A DNA stretch of 64,000 nt from Brevundimonas sp. Root608 (GTDB taxonomy: Bacteria; Pseudomonadota; Alphaproteobacteria; Caulobacterales; Caulobacteraceae): assembly GCF_001427825.1 (NCBI RefSeq), contig NZ_LMGT01000010.1, positions 35,125 to 99,124 of the forward strand, read 5' to 3'. The position numbers were made by a program, and so were the translations under genes. How positions within the stretch are numbered: the stretch's first letter is position 1; every line of letters begins with the position of its first letter. Positions 8,775 to 17,395 of this stretch are shown here, piece by piece. The notes under the pieces are model-generated. The model ran no database searches and was not told where the DNA came from. It worked only from the letters and a program-made list of their open reading frames with translations.

Positions 8775-9464
8775 TCAGCCGACCTCGGGCCCCCACGGGC
8801 CGTCCGACGGCGCCTCTGCCGGCCGTTCGTCGCGCGGCGGATCGTAGGAAGGCCGGTCGTCGCGGCGCTCTTCGTAACGCGGCGGTTCGGAGGAATAGCG
8901 TCGCCGTACGGCGCGATCCTCGAATTCCGCCCGGCGCTGGTCTTCAAGAGCATCCAGACGCGCCTGACGCGCACGGCGTTCGGCGCTGAAGTCCGGCAGG
9001 GGATTGTCGAAGCCGAACCAGCGCCTTTCCCGCTCGCGCCGGGGCGGCTCCGGCTCGGAGGGCCGGACGTCGGCGTCGGACGATGCGTAGCGCCGCACGC
9101 TCGCGGGCCGTGACGGCGGCGTATAGGGCGCGACATCCTCGACCTCCACCCAGGCCACGTCATAAAGGGGCGGGCGCTCCGCGGAGCGGGGCGGCACATA
9201 GCGGAAACCGTCGACCAGTTCGCCGACCTCCATCACCGATCCGGGAACCGGCTTGGGCTCCACGGGCGTCACGACCTCGATCTTCAGGGCGTCGCCCGGC
9301 TCCACGGGGGCCGCATCCGGCAGGTTGACGAATTTGAGGCCCATCAAGCCCAGGGCCGCGACGCTCACGGCGGCGATCGCCGCCAGATGCGCGGGGCGGA
9401 CCCGGCGCGGCGGGCGCGGCGCGGATTCCAACGGAGAGTGCGGAGTACGGGGATCGGGATACAT
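8775..9464 (-). CDS. Unknown single-pass membrane protein with charged tail
   Basis: A 229-residue protein I do not recognise. A short basic N-terminus precedes one membrane segment (about residues 27-46, starting LAAIAAVSVAALGLM). The part outside the cytoplasm starts with a proline/valine-rich stretch and ends in a highly charged Arg/Glu/Pro tail with repeated RRYSSEPPRYEERRDDRP-like sequence, likely disordered. The arrangement suggests an envelope-anchored protein with a flexible periplasmic tail. It lies between the SCP2 gene and tRNA-Ser, on the same strand as both. Confidence 0.7.
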   Translation of the reverse strand: MYPDPRTPHSPLESAPRPPRRVRPAHLAAIAAVSVAALGLMGLKFVNLPDAAPVEPGDALKIEVVTPVEPKPVPGSVMEVGELVDGFRYVPPRSAERPPLYDVAWVEVEDVAPYTPPSRPASVRRYASSDADVRPSEPEPPRRERERRWFGFDNPLPDFSAERRARQARLDALEDQRRAEFEDRAVRRRYSSEPPRYEERRDDRPSYDPPRDERPAEAPSDGPWGPEVG

Positions 9465-9571
9465 GAAAGCACCAGGACTGAGCGGCGCTCCTGCAACCCG
9501 TCAGAACGGGTCCGGTTCAAATAAAGCAGGACGGATATCCCGCCGGCCTGCGATCGCGGCGCGGGAAGGTC

Positions 9572-9663
9572 TGGCGGAGACGCAGGGATTCGAACCCTGG
9601 GTACCCCTTACAGGGTACGACGATTTAGCAAACCGTTGCCTTCAGCCACTCGGCCACGTCTCC
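9572..9663 (-). tRNA. tRNA-Ser (anticodon GCU)
   Basis: Read on the minus strand, the 92-nt molecule has a 7-bp acceptor stem GGAGACG/CGTCTCC, discriminator G and an encoded CCA. The T-arm contains GGTTCGAATCC. The anticodon loop TTGCTAA sits on an ACGGT/ATCGT stem, giving anticodon GCU for AGC and AGU serine codons. The long variable arm (GTACCC...GGGTAC) is the class II feature expected of tRNA-Ser. It stands alone in the gap before the polysaccharide operon. Confidence 0.97.
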
Positions 9664-9784
9664 GGCAGGCGGCGTGATTAGCCGAGCACGCGGGCGGACG
9701 CAACGGGTTGCGCAAGCACCTGTGCGTTAACGGGACAGTGAGGGCGGGCGTGCATGGTGGCCGGGAACTCCCCGCGCGAGCCCC

Positions 9785-11359
9785 ATGACCGACGTCGCCA
9801 GCCGCCACCCGTCGTTCGACGCCGACCTGTCCGGTCCGGAAGGCCGCGACGCGTCCGGCCTGCAGGCGCTGGCCGCCGCCTCGCTGGCGGGCGAGGCCGG
9901 GATCGACGGAGCCGCCCGTCGCGGACCCTTCCGGCCGGATGTGTGGCGCAACGCCCGCCAGCGCCACGCCTCGCGGCTGGCCGCCCACTATTTCCGCGGG
10001 ATCGACGTCCTGGCGGTGGCCGGCGTCACCCTGCTGTGCGCCCGGGCGGCGGCGCCCGGCCCTCTGCTGCACGCCGAACTGTCCCGGATCCTGCCTTTCG
10101 CGCTCGGGGCGCTGACCATTCTCGGCCTGCTGCGGTCCCTCGGACGCTACCGGTTCGCCCGAGGCCAGAAGACAGCGCTGCATCTGGCCTCTGTGGTGGC
10201 GATCGTCGCGGTGGGCTCGCTGGTCGCCATGGCCTCCGGCTGGGCCTTGCGGGGCGCCGCCGCCCCGTGGACCGCGTATCTGGTGTGGACAGGACTGGTG
10301 CTGGTCACGCTGAACGCCCTGCATATGGGCTGGAGCGACATCGTCGGCCGCTGGCGAGCCTCCGGCGCCCTGACGCCCAACGTCGTTCTTGTCGGAGCGA
10401 CCCGGCACGCCGAGGCACTGATCCGCGAGGCCCTGAAGCGGCGCGACCTGAACGTGCTGGGCATTTTCGACGACCGGCTGGCGCGCAGCCCGCGGGCCAT
10501 CGAGGGCGTGCCCGTGCTGGGGACGGCGGACGATCTGCTGACCCACAGGATGACGCCCTATGTCGACCGCATCGTGGTGGCGATCGACCCCAGGGCCGAG
10601 GCGCGGGTGCGCGACCTGACCGCCCGGCTCGGGATCCTGCCCAACGAAGTGACCCTGCTGGTCGAGCCCAAGGATGCGGCCGAGACGCGCTCGGCGCTGA
10701 ACCGGCTGGCGGCTGCGCCGCTGGCGGATGTGCAGGGGCCCGTCGACGACGACCGCCGCGCCTTCAACAAGCGGATGCAGGACATGATCTTCGGCCTGAC
10801 CGCCCTGGTCCTGCTGACTCCGGTGATGGCCGGGGTCGCTCTCGCCATCCGTCTGGACAGTCCGGGTCCGATCTTCTTCCGCCAGCGCCGTCACGGCTTC
10901 AACCACGAGGAAATCGTGGTGTGGAAATTCCGCTCGATGAAGCAGGAGGCCGCCGACGCGACCGCCAGCCGCCAGGTCACCCACGATGACGATCGCGTCA
11001 CCGCCGTCGGCCGGTTCATCCGCAAGACCAGCCTCGACGAACTGCCCCAGCTGCTGAATGTGATCACGGGCGAGATGTCGCTGGTCGGTCCCCGTCCGCA
11101 CGCCATCGGCATGAAAACCGGCCACATCGAATCCGCGCGGCTGGTCGCGGAATACGCCCATCGCCACCGCATCAAGCCGGGGATGACCGGCTGGGCCGCC
11201 GTCAACGGCTCGCGCGGCCCGCTCAACACCGCCCAGGACGTGCGCCGTCGGGTGCAGCTGGACATCGACTATGTCGAGCGCCAGTCGTTCTGGCTCGACC
11301 TGTGGATCATGGTGGTGACCCTGCCGGTGCTGCTGGGCGACCGCGCGGCGGTACGCTGA
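9785..11359 (+). CDS. Polyprenyl-phosphate sugar-1-phosphate transferase (PssY/HfsE-like)
   Basis: A 524-residue initiating enzyme of polysaccharide synthesis, transferring a sugar-1-phosphate to undecaprenyl phosphate at the inner membrane. Several N-terminal membrane segments (about residues 70-185) and a Rossmann-like CoA_binding_3 domain (VVLVGAT, GIFDDR) precede the C-terminal bacterial sugar transferase domain (about 320-520), with its own membrane helix, the FRQRRHG and WKFRSMK basic motifs, KTSLDELPQLLNV and MSLVGPRPHA. This is the WcaJ/PssY/HfsE architecture. It heads a four-gene operon with overlapping genes. Assignment to holdfast synthesis is inferred from the hfs-like genes nearby. 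Confidence 0.9.
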   Translation: MTDVASRHPSFDADLSGPEGRDASGLQALAAASLAGEAGIDGAARRGPFRPDVWRNARQRHASRLAAHYFRGIDVLAVAGVTLLCARAAAPGPLLHAELSRILPFALGALTILGLLRSLGRYRFARGQKTALHLASVVAIVAVGSLVAMASGWALRGAAAPWTAYLVWTGLVLVTLNALHMGWSDIVGRWRASGALTPNVVLVGATRHAEALIREALKRRDLNVLGIFDDRLARSPRAIEGVPVLGTADDLLTHRMTPYVDRIVVAIDPRAEARVRDLTARLGILPNEVTLLVEPKDAAETRSALNRLAAAPLADVQGPVDDDRRAFNKRMQDMIFGLTALVLLTPVMAGVALAIRLDSPGPIFFRQRRHGFNHEEIVVWKFRSMKQEAADATASRQVTHDDDRVTAVGRFIRKTSLDELPQLLNVITGEMSLVGPRPHAIGMKTGHIESARLVAEYAHRHRIKPGMTGWAAVNGSRGPLNTAQDVRRRVQLDIDYVERQSFWLDLWIMVVTLPVLLGDRAAVR

Positions 11360-12810
11360 TGTTCTGGCGCGGCGTCTGGGGCTATCTGCCGGCCAATATC
11401 GTGCAGGGCGTGGTCGGGTTTCTGGCCATCGTCCTGTTCACCCGCATGCTCAGCGCCGAGGAGTTCGGCCGCTACGCCCTCGCCTTCTCGGTCATGACCC
11501 TCGCCCATGTGGCGGTGTTCAGCTGGCTGGAAGCCGCCATGGCCCGCTTCTGGGCGGCCCAGTCTCCGGGCGCCGAGACCTGGGGCCATTTCGCCAGCCT
11601 GTACCGCACGGCCTTCGCGCTCAGCGCCGGATTCCTGGTCGTGGCCGGAGTGGCGGTGTGGCTGTTTCCGGTGGACCCCCTGTTCAGGCTGGCGCTGGCG
11701 GCGGGCCTCGCGGGCGCGCCGGCGCGCTGTCTGGTCAAGCTGGGGCAGGAGCGGTTCCGCGCCGCCGGCGAGGTGGGCAAGGCGGCGTGGCTGGACATGG
11801 CGGTGGCGGTCGGCGGCCTGGCTATCGGCGTGGGCTTCGCCATGATCGGCGCGGGCGGCGCGGCGCCCCTGCTGGGCCTCGGCCTTGCGCCGCTGGCCGC
11901 CCTGCCCTTCGTCCTGCCGGGCGAACTGAGACAGGCGCGCGGCGGGGCGTTCGAGCCGGCGCGGGTGCGCGACTACGCCCTCTACGGCTATCCGATCGCG
12001 GCCTCGCTGGCCCTGACGGTGGTGCTGTCCTCGACCGACCGCTTCCTGCTGGCCCTGTTCATGGACGAGGCGGCGGTCGGCGCCTATCACGCCAGCTATT
12101 CGATCGCGAACCGCACGCTGGACGTGCTGTTCCTGTGGCTGGGCTCGGCGGGCCAGCCGGCGCTGGTCATGGCGCTGGAGCGCGGCGGGCTGGAGCGGCT
12201 GAGGGAGGCCGCGCGCGAGCAGCTGTCGACCTTCCTGCTGATCGGCCTGCCGGCGGCGGCGGGGGTGGCGCTGGTGGCCCGGCCGCTGGCCGAGCTGCTG
12301 ATCGGCGAGGATCTGCGCGCAGCGGCGGCGGGCGTCACGCCGTGGATCGCCCTGTCGGCCCTGCTGTTCGGGCTGACGGCCTATTATTTCGGCCAGGCCT
12401 TCACCCTGGGCAAGAAAACGAAGCGGCTGCTGATCGCCATGGCCATACCGGCGGGGGCCAACGTCGTTCTGAACCTGATCCTCGTGCCCCGTTTCGGCCT
12501 CATGGGCGCGGCCTGGGCGACAGCGGCCAGTTTCGGCCTCGGGCTGATCGCGACGATGCTGATCGGCCGCCGCGTCGTGGCCCTGCCGATCCCGTGGGAA
12601 AGCCTTGTCCGGTGCGGCGTCGCCACCGGCGTGATGGCCCTGGTCGTTTCGCGGCTGCCCGCCCTCGGCGGCTTCCCCGAACTGATGCTGGACGCTTCGG
12701 TCGGCGGCCTGGTCTATGCGGCGGCGGCCCTGACGCTGAACGCGGCCGGCGTCCGCGACGTCGCCGCGCGCCTGCTCGCCCAGGCCCGGGCGCGGAGGGC
12801 GACGGCATGA
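11359..12810 (+). CDS. Wzx-type polysaccharide flippase (HfsF-like)
   Basis: A 483-residue MOP-superfamily membrane protein with about 12-14 hydrophobic segments, predicted to flip lipid-linked repeat units across the inner membrane. The N-terminus (GYLPANIVQGVVGFLAIVLF, then TRMLSAEEFGRYAL) is typical of Wzx/polysaccharide_synt proteins. The ATG overlaps the stop of the upstream transferase as TGATG, so expression is coupled. The order transferase, flippase, glycosyltransferase matches hfsE-hfsF-hfsG of Caulobacter. The role is clear from fold and context; the exact glycan is not. Confidence 0.88.
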   Translation: MFWRGVWGYLPANIVQGVVGFLAIVLFTRMLSAEEFGRYALAFSVMTLAHVAVFSWLEAAMARFWAAQSPGAETWGHFASLYRTAFALSAGFLVVAGVAVWLFPVDPLFRLALAAGLAGAPARCLVKLGQERFRAAGEVGKAAWLDMAVAVGGLAIGVGFAMIGAGGAAPLLGLGLAPLAALPFVLPGELRQARGGAFEPARVRDYALYGYPIAASLALTVVLSSTDRFLLALFMDEAAVGAYHASYSIANRTLDVLFLWLGSAGQPALVMALERGGLERLREAAREQLSTFLLIGLPAAAGVALVARPLAELLIGEDLRAAAAGVTPWIALSALLFGLTAYYFGQAFTLGKKTKRLLIAMAIPAGANVVLNLILVPRFGLMGAAWATAASFGLGLIATMLIGRRVVALPIPWESLVRCGVATGVMALVVSRLPALGGFPELMLDASVGGLVYAAAALTLNAAGVRDVAARLLAQARARRATA

Positions 12811-13745
12811 CCGCCCGCGCGCTCGTCCACGACAACGCCGCATGGATCCCCGCCCGGCCCGCCCTGTCCGTGTTGGTCCCCTTCCTGCGCGACGATCCGA
12901 CCGACCTGCTGGACCGGCTCGACGCCGAAGCCGCCGCGCTGACCGGCGCGGTCGAGGTCATCGTGCTGGACGACGGCACCGCCGACGCGGCCCTGACGCG
13001 CCGGCTGACGGCGCAGATCGACGCCATGGCCCTGCCCGTGCGCCTGATCACCCTGCCCGCCAACGAGGGGCGGGCCATCGGCCGCAACCGGCTGGCGGCG
13101 GCGGCGCGCGGCGGCAGCCTGCTGTTCCTCGACAGCGACATGCGGCCCGACCATGCGCACTTCCTGCGCGACTGGGCGGCGCTGGTCGCGGCCGGCGATC
13201 CCGCCGTGGCCTTCGGCGGCTTCTCCCTGCTGCAGGCCCCGACCGACGCCCGCTTCGCGGTCCACCGGGCCATGGCGGCGAAGTCGGAGTGCGTGCCCTG
13301 CGCCGAGCGGGCGAAACAGCCCGAGAAATACGTCTACACCTCCAACCTGCTGGTCCGCCGCGACGTGTTCGAGACCGAGGCCTTCGACCCCGGCTTCACC
13401 GGCTGGGGCTGGGAAGATGTGGAGTGGGCCATGCGGGTGGCGCGCCGCTTCGAGGTCGTCCACATCGACAATCCAGCGACCCACATGGGGCTGGACACCG
13501 TGACGGCCCTGGCCGGCAAGTATGAGCAGTCGGCCCCCAATTTCGGGCGCATGGTCCAGCGCCACCCCGGGGTTGTCGCGGCCTACCCCAGCTACAGGGC
13601 GGCGAAGCTGCTGAAACGTCTGCCCGGCCTGCCGCTGCTGCGCCGCGCGATGCGACGCGGGGCCGAGGCGGACTGGCTGCCCGTGGCCACGCGGGCCTTC
13701 TCCCTGCGCCTGTACCGGGCGGCCCTCTATGCGGAGGCGGTGTGA
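12807..13745 (+). CDS. GT2 glycosyltransferase (HfsG-like position)
   Basis: A 312-residue family-2 glycosyltransferase, predicted cytoplasmic, adding a sugar to the growing lipid-linked unit. The GT-A fold begins LSVLVPFLRD, with the VIVLDDG nucleotide-sugar motif, the metal-binding DSDMRPDH loop and the GWGWEDVEWAMRV acceptor-side motif that carries the catalytic acid. The ATG overlaps the flippase stop as ATGA. The C-terminal 60 residues are basic and amphipathic and may hold the enzyme at the membrane. Donor and acceptor sugars cannot be read from the sequence. Confidence 0.88.
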   Translation: MTARALVHDNAAWIPARPALSVLVPFLRDDPTDLLDRLDAEAAALTGAVEVIVLDDGTADAALTRRLTAQIDAMALPVRLITLPANEGRAIGRNRLAAAARGGSLLFLDSDMRPDHAHFLRDWAALVAAGDPAVAFGGFSLLQAPTDARFAVHRAMAAKSECVPCAERAKQPEKYVYTSNLLVRRDVFETEAFDPGFTGWGWEDVEWAMRVARRFEVVHIDNPATHMGLDTVTALAGKYEQSAPNFGRMVQRHPGVVAAYPSYRAAKLLKRLPGLPLLRRAMRRGAEADWLPVATRAFSLRLYRAALYAEAV

Positions 13746-14686
13746 TGGCTGACGTCGCCGTGATCGTTCCGACCCTGCGCCGGCCCGAAAGCCTGGAACG
13801 GGCCCTCCGATCCCTGTTCGGTCAGACCGGCGTGGCCGACCGGGTCGCGGAAATCGTGGTCGTCGACAACGATCCGCTCGGCTCGGCGGCGGCGCTGACC
13901 GAAAGCCTGCGCGCCATCTCGCCCTGGGCCCTCGTCTATCGCCATGCGCCGGCGCCGGGCGTGGCCACAGCGCGCAATGCGGGCCTGTCCGCGACCGCCG
14001 CCCCGCTGATCGCCTTCCTCGACGACGACGAGGCGGCGGAGCCGGGGTGGCTGGCCGCCCTGCTCAAGGCGCAGCAGGAGACCGGGGCGGACGCCGTCTT
14101 CGGTCCGATCACCGGACGGGCGCCGGGGGCCGAGCCGTGGCTGGAGGCCTATCTGGAGCGCTTCTTCGGCCGCGCCGGGCCCGAACGGACGGGGTTGATC
14201 GCCGAGCCCCATGGCTGCGGCAACTCCCTGATGCTGCGGGCCACCGCCCTGCCCGGCCCGGAGCCGTTCGATGTGGCCGCGGATCAGGCCGGCGGCGAGG
14301 ACGACGCCCTGTTCGCGGCCCTGGCGGCGCGCGGGGGCCGCTTCGGCTGGGCGGCGGACGCCCGGGTCGAGGAGTTCGCGCCGGCGCATCGGGCCACGCT
14401 GAAATATGCGCTCGCCCGCGCCTTCGCCTATGGCCAGGGCCCCAGCCAGACGGCGGCGGCGGCGAAGAACTGGCCGGGGGTGGCGCGATGGATGCTGATC
14501 GGCGCGGCCCAGGCGGCGGTCTGGGGCGTCGGCGCGGCAGCCCTGACACTGATCGCCAGCCCCCGGCGCGCCGAGCTGTATGACCGGACGGCGCGCGGCG
14601 TGGGCAAGATGTTCTGGATGAAGGGGCTGGAGCCGCACTTCTACGGCAGCCGCGAACTGGACCGGCTGAACCGCGCGGCCGGCTAG
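13745..14686 (+). CDS. GT2 glycosyltransferase with C-terminal membrane segment
   Basis: A 313-residue family-2 glycosyltransferase. The fold starts VAVIVPTLRRPESLERALRS, with EIVVVDND, the ATARNAGL helix start, the DDDEAAEPGW metal motif and GGEDDALF containing the catalytic acidic pair. A hydrophobic stretch near residues 250-270 (WMLIGAAQAAVWGVGAAALT) probably anchors it in the membrane. It follows the previous gene with a TGATG overlap and is last in the operon. Its TAG stop interlocks with that of the convergent lipoprotein gene on a shared CTAG. Confidence 0.87.
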   Translation: MADVAVIVPTLRRPESLERALRSLFGQTGVADRVAEIVVVDNDPLGSAAALTESLRAISPWALVYRHAPAPGVATARNAGLSATAAPLIAFLDDDEAAEPGWLAALLKAQQETGADAVFGPITGRAPGAEPWLEAYLERFFGRAGPERTGLIAEPHGCGNSLMLRATALPGPEPFDVAADQAGGEDDALFAALAARGGRFGWAADARVEEFAPAHRATLKYALARAFAYGQGPSQTAAAAKNWPGVARWMLIGAAQAAVWGVGAAALTLIASPRRAELYDRTARGVGKMFWMKGLEPHFYGSRELDRLNRAAG

Positions 14687-14964
14687 GTCGTGGGGCGACG
14701 CCCGACAAGCGTGCGGTCGATCGCGCGGTTCGTCGTGGACCGGACCTGTCCGTTGCCGAAGACCCGCACCCGAACACCCGTGCACCTGTGGTCGCGCCGG
14801 GCCTCGCCCGTTTGCCGGCCGGTCGGGTTCAAATGCCCCCCGCGGGACTCGCAGCGTTCGGTCAGTTCGGCGAGGGTGAGGTTGCTGGGCTGTCCCAGGG
14901 TGCTGCAGGCGCCGAGGGCCAGCAGGCTCCCGGCCAGAAGCACCGAAACGATCGAAACGCGCAT
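14683..14964 (-). CDS. Small lipoprotein of unknown function
   Basis: A 93-residue protein with a lipoprotein signal: basic start MRVSIVSVLLAG, hydrophobic core and lipobox ALGAC with cysteine at about residue 20. The mature part is about 74 residues, with two further cysteines (near CESRGG and HRCTG) that could form a disulfide. I do not recognise the family. The start is the ATG at 14964 because a longer in-frame extension has no signal-peptide character. It is the last gene on the minus strand after the hfsB-like gene, so a role in the polysaccharide locus is possible but unproven. Confidence 0.75.
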   Translation of the reverse strand: MRVSIVSVLLAGSLLALGACSTLGQPSNLTLAELTERCESRGGHLNPTGRQTGEARRDHRCTGVRVRVFGNGQVRSTTNRAIDRTLVGRRPTT

Positions 14965-15073
14965 GGGCCGTCTCCGACAGGAGGCCGCCGGGCGCGACGG
15001 CCGATCGAGACAAGACACCCGCTAACTCCGCTCGTCAAGGTTGACGGCTGCACCTTTTGGTTGCGCTTCCGCC

Positions 15074-15775
15074 CTAGCCGGTCAGACGCTTCAGGAAGGC
15101 CGGCGGCCTGTAGGTCGAGCGATTGACCACGACGCCGGCGATCTTGCCGCCCACCGCCTCGATCTCGTCGCGAAGCATCAGCGGTTCGTTGGCGGCCGTG
15201 CTCTCGGCGGCGACGACCAGCACGGTGGAATCGACGAAGGGCGCCAGGGTGATGGCCATCTCGTTGCGGTCCGCGGCCGGTGCGTCGATGACCACCGTGT
15301 CGGCGTGTTTTCTCAGGGCGTCCCAGTACCGCGCATCGCCGACGGCTTCGGCCCGCTGGCCGGACCGCAGGTGTTCGGCGGCGAACCGCGTGACCCACAG
15401 CCGGCCGCCGAGGCAGGGACGCGCCGTCATCAGCCGGGCCGGGTGCACCGGCTTTCCCGCACGGTCCATCAGGCGCGGCGTGACGGCGAAGAAGATCGAT
15501 CCGTCGGGCGTGGCGATGGCGGCCTTGCCGAGGGCGCCGAACCGGTCGGGCTCGGCGGCGACGGCCTCCATCTGCCCCTGCTGCGACAGGTCGGCGTCGA
15601 TCAGCCAGACCGGGCGGCGCGCGCGGACGGCGGCGAGGCGGGCGTATTCGCGAGCGACGGTCGAGACGCCCTCGCCCGAGTTGGCGGCGGCGATCTGCAC
15701 CACGCGGCCACGGTGGCCGGGCGCCGGGCCCAGCGCGGCCCAGAGAGCCGCCATTTCGGTTGTCAGATCGACCAT
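15074..15775 (-). CDS. hfsB: HfsB-like Wzc-type ATPase domain protein with altered P-loop
   Basis: A 233-residue cytoplasmic protein homologous to the kinase half of Wzc/BY-kinases. It keeps a P-loop-shaped segment AANSGEGVSTVA, Walker A' IDADLSQQGQ and a Walker B-like VVIDAPAA. The invariant P-loop lysine (GEGKST in the family) is valine here (residue 37), and there is no C-terminal tyrosine cluster. ATP hydrolysis and autophosphorylation are therefore doubtful; a structural role with the HfsA-like copolymerase is more likely. It lies 52 bp downstream of the hfsA-like gene in the same orientation. The name rests on order and fold. Confidence 0.75.
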   Translation of the reverse strand: MVDLTTEMAALWAALGPAPGHRGRVVQIAAANSGEGVSTVAREYARLAAVRARRPVWLIDADLSQQGQMEAVAAEPDRFGALGKAAIATPDGSIFFAVTPRLMDRAGKPVHPARLMTARPCLGGRLWVTRFAAEHLRSGQRAEAVGDARYWDALRKHADTVVIDAPAADRNEMAITLAPFVDSTVLVVAAESTAANEPLMLRDEIEAVGGKIAGVVVNRSTYRPPAFLKRLTG

Positions 15776-15827
15776 CGAATCGCTACGCGCCCGGCTACAG
15801 GCCCCTACGCTACCACGGGTTGGAACT

Positions 15828-17273
15828 TCAGCGGGCGGCCTTCATCGGCGCGACGGCCAGCACCGGCATTTCCAGCGTCCGGCCGGTCGAGGCCGGGGTG
15901 ACATAGCCCTTGCGGGTGAAGATCCGCAGCAGGCCCACGCACAGGGCGGTGAAGGCGGCGAACAGGAAGACGAGGGCCAGCAGCGGCGCCTTCAGGCTGG
16001 TCCCCCGGGTCGGGGCCTCGGCGCGTTCGATGACCGTGACGTTGTCGGCCCCGGCGGCGACCAGGGCGCTGTCGGCGCGGGCGGCGCTCTCGCGCTGCTG
16101 GAAGTCGCGGATGTTGGCGGTCAGGACCTCGCGGTTTCCGGCCAGATTGGCGTTGGTCGATTCCAGCCGGGTCAGTTCGGCCTGGCGCGAGCGGATCTGG
16201 GCCAGTTGACTGTTCGCCACCGCCAGCCGCGCGGCCAGGCCGTCGCGGTCGGCGGCGGCGGTGATCCGCGCCGTTTCGATCTCGGTGAAGATGACGCTGG
16301 GGCCCGTGCGGACCTCCTTGGCCCCCACCGTCGTCCCGGTGGCGACATAGGCCTGAAGGTCGGCGATCTGCTGTTCGACGTCCTTCACCGGCTGGGCGTC
16401 GGGCGTATAGCGCGACAGCAGGGCCTCGCGCTGGGTGCGCAGCTGCAGGATCTGGTCCTGGGCCGAGACGTTCAGGTCCTGCTGCAGAACCACCTCGGCG
16501 GGCTGCTGCGCCAGCTGGGCCTCCAGCGTCGCCAGCCGCTGGCTGGCCTGGTTCAGCTGCGCCCGCAGCGACAGGGCCTCGGCGTAGGTGGTCTGATAGG
16601 TCGCCGCCAGGGTCGCCTTGGCTGTGGCGAAGTCGCCGATGTCGTTGGACCGGATGAAGGCGTTGTAGGCGTCGTCCGCCCGGCTAAGATCGGTCTCGAA
16701 CGCCTCGCGTTGGCGGGCGAGGGCGGGCGTGGTCCGGTCGCGGAACACCACACGGCGCTGGACCAGATACTGGTCCACCACGGCGTTTAGAACCTGGGCC
16801 GCGCGCACCGGATCGTCCGACTTGTAGGACACCGAGATGATGGCGCTGCCGGCCGTGGTGCCGACGCCGAGGCTGGAGTCGATGACCTTCAGCGCCGCCG
16901 CTTCCTTCTCGGCCGCCGTGCCCGACGCGTCCGGCCCCAGAACCGTGCCGGCGCCGACCGCGCGGACGGCGCGGCGCTTGACTTCGAGACTGCCCAGGAT
17001 CTGGGCCTCCGAGCCGGCGATCGCATCGGCCTCCAGCGGCTGGCTGCGCTCCGAGGCGCCCACGCGCGGCTGATAGACATATTCCGACCCGGCGCCGGCG
17101 TAGACGCTGGCGGTCGCGGTGTAGGACTTCTTCAGTGTCAGGATCAGCGCCGTGCCGATGGCGAACACGAGCAGGAAGATCACGACCATCAGCAGCAGTT
17201 CGCGGAACAGCAGACCGACGACGTCGAAGAAGCCGTAGCGCGGGCGGACTGTGGTGTAGGCCGTCGTACGCAT
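15828..17273 (-). CDS. hfsA: HfsA-like polysaccharide copolymerase (Wzz domain)
   Basis: A 481-residue inner-membrane protein with an N-terminal membrane helix (about residues 25-47, LLLMVVIFLLVFAIGTALIL), a Wzz domain beginning KKSYTATASVYAG, a long periplasmic coiled coil (about 190-390) and a second helix (about 430-455, after TRGTSLKAPLLAL). This is the PCP-2a copolymerase half of Wzc, with the kinase domain supplied separately by the next gene. Such proteins set polymer length and link synthesis to the outer-membrane exporter. It is transcribed divergently from the hfsD-like gene. Confidence 0.85.
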   Translation of the reverse strand: MRTTAYTTVRPRYGFFDVVGLLFRELLLMVVIFLLVFAIGTALILTLKKSYTATASVYAGAGSEYVYQPRVGASERSQPLEADAIAGSEAQILGSLEVKRRAVRAVGAGTVLGPDASGTAAEKEAAALKVIDSSLGVGTTAGSAIISVSYKSDDPVRAAQVLNAVVDQYLVQRRVVFRDRTTPALARQREAFETDLSRADDAYNAFIRSNDIGDFATAKATLAATYQTTYAEALSLRAQLNQASQRLATLEAQLAQQPAEVVLQQDLNVSAQDQILQLRTQREALLSRYTPDAQPVKDVEQQIADLQAYVATGTTVGAKEVRTGPSVIFTEIETARITAAADRDGLAARLAVANSQLAQIRSRQAELTRLESTNANLAGNREVLTANIRDFQQRESAARADSALVAAGADNVTVIERAEAPTRGTSLKAPLLALVFLFAAFTALCVGLLRIFTRKGYVTPASTGRTLEMPVLAVAPMKAAR

Positions 17274-17330
17274 GCGGGCGGACTGATTCCATGGAACAGG
17301 ACTGACCTGACAAGCCTTGGGCTACCGGCG

Positions 17331-17345
17331 TTAACCCATGGTTAC
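17331..17345. promoter_or_regulatory. Candidate CtrA binding site between hfsA- and hfsD-like genes
   Basis: The 122-bp spacer between the divergent genes contains TTAACCCATGGTTAC, which reads TTAA-N7-TTAC. The CtrA consensus in Caulobacterales is TTAA-N7-TTAA(C), so this is one base from the full site. Its position, 51 bp before the hfsD-like start and 58 bp from the hfsA-like start, suits cell-cycle control of either promoter. Binding is inferred. Confidence 0.45.
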
Positions 17346-17395
17346 CCATAAGCGGCGACCCTGCCCTCAACGTCGCTTCCAGGAACGAGTCCGCC

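Noticed and set aside
9664..9784. tRNA-Ser as an attachment site for an island containing the polysaccharide genes
   Set aside because: No repeat of the tRNA 3' end is visible downstream, no integrase is present, and base composition is uniform across the boundary.
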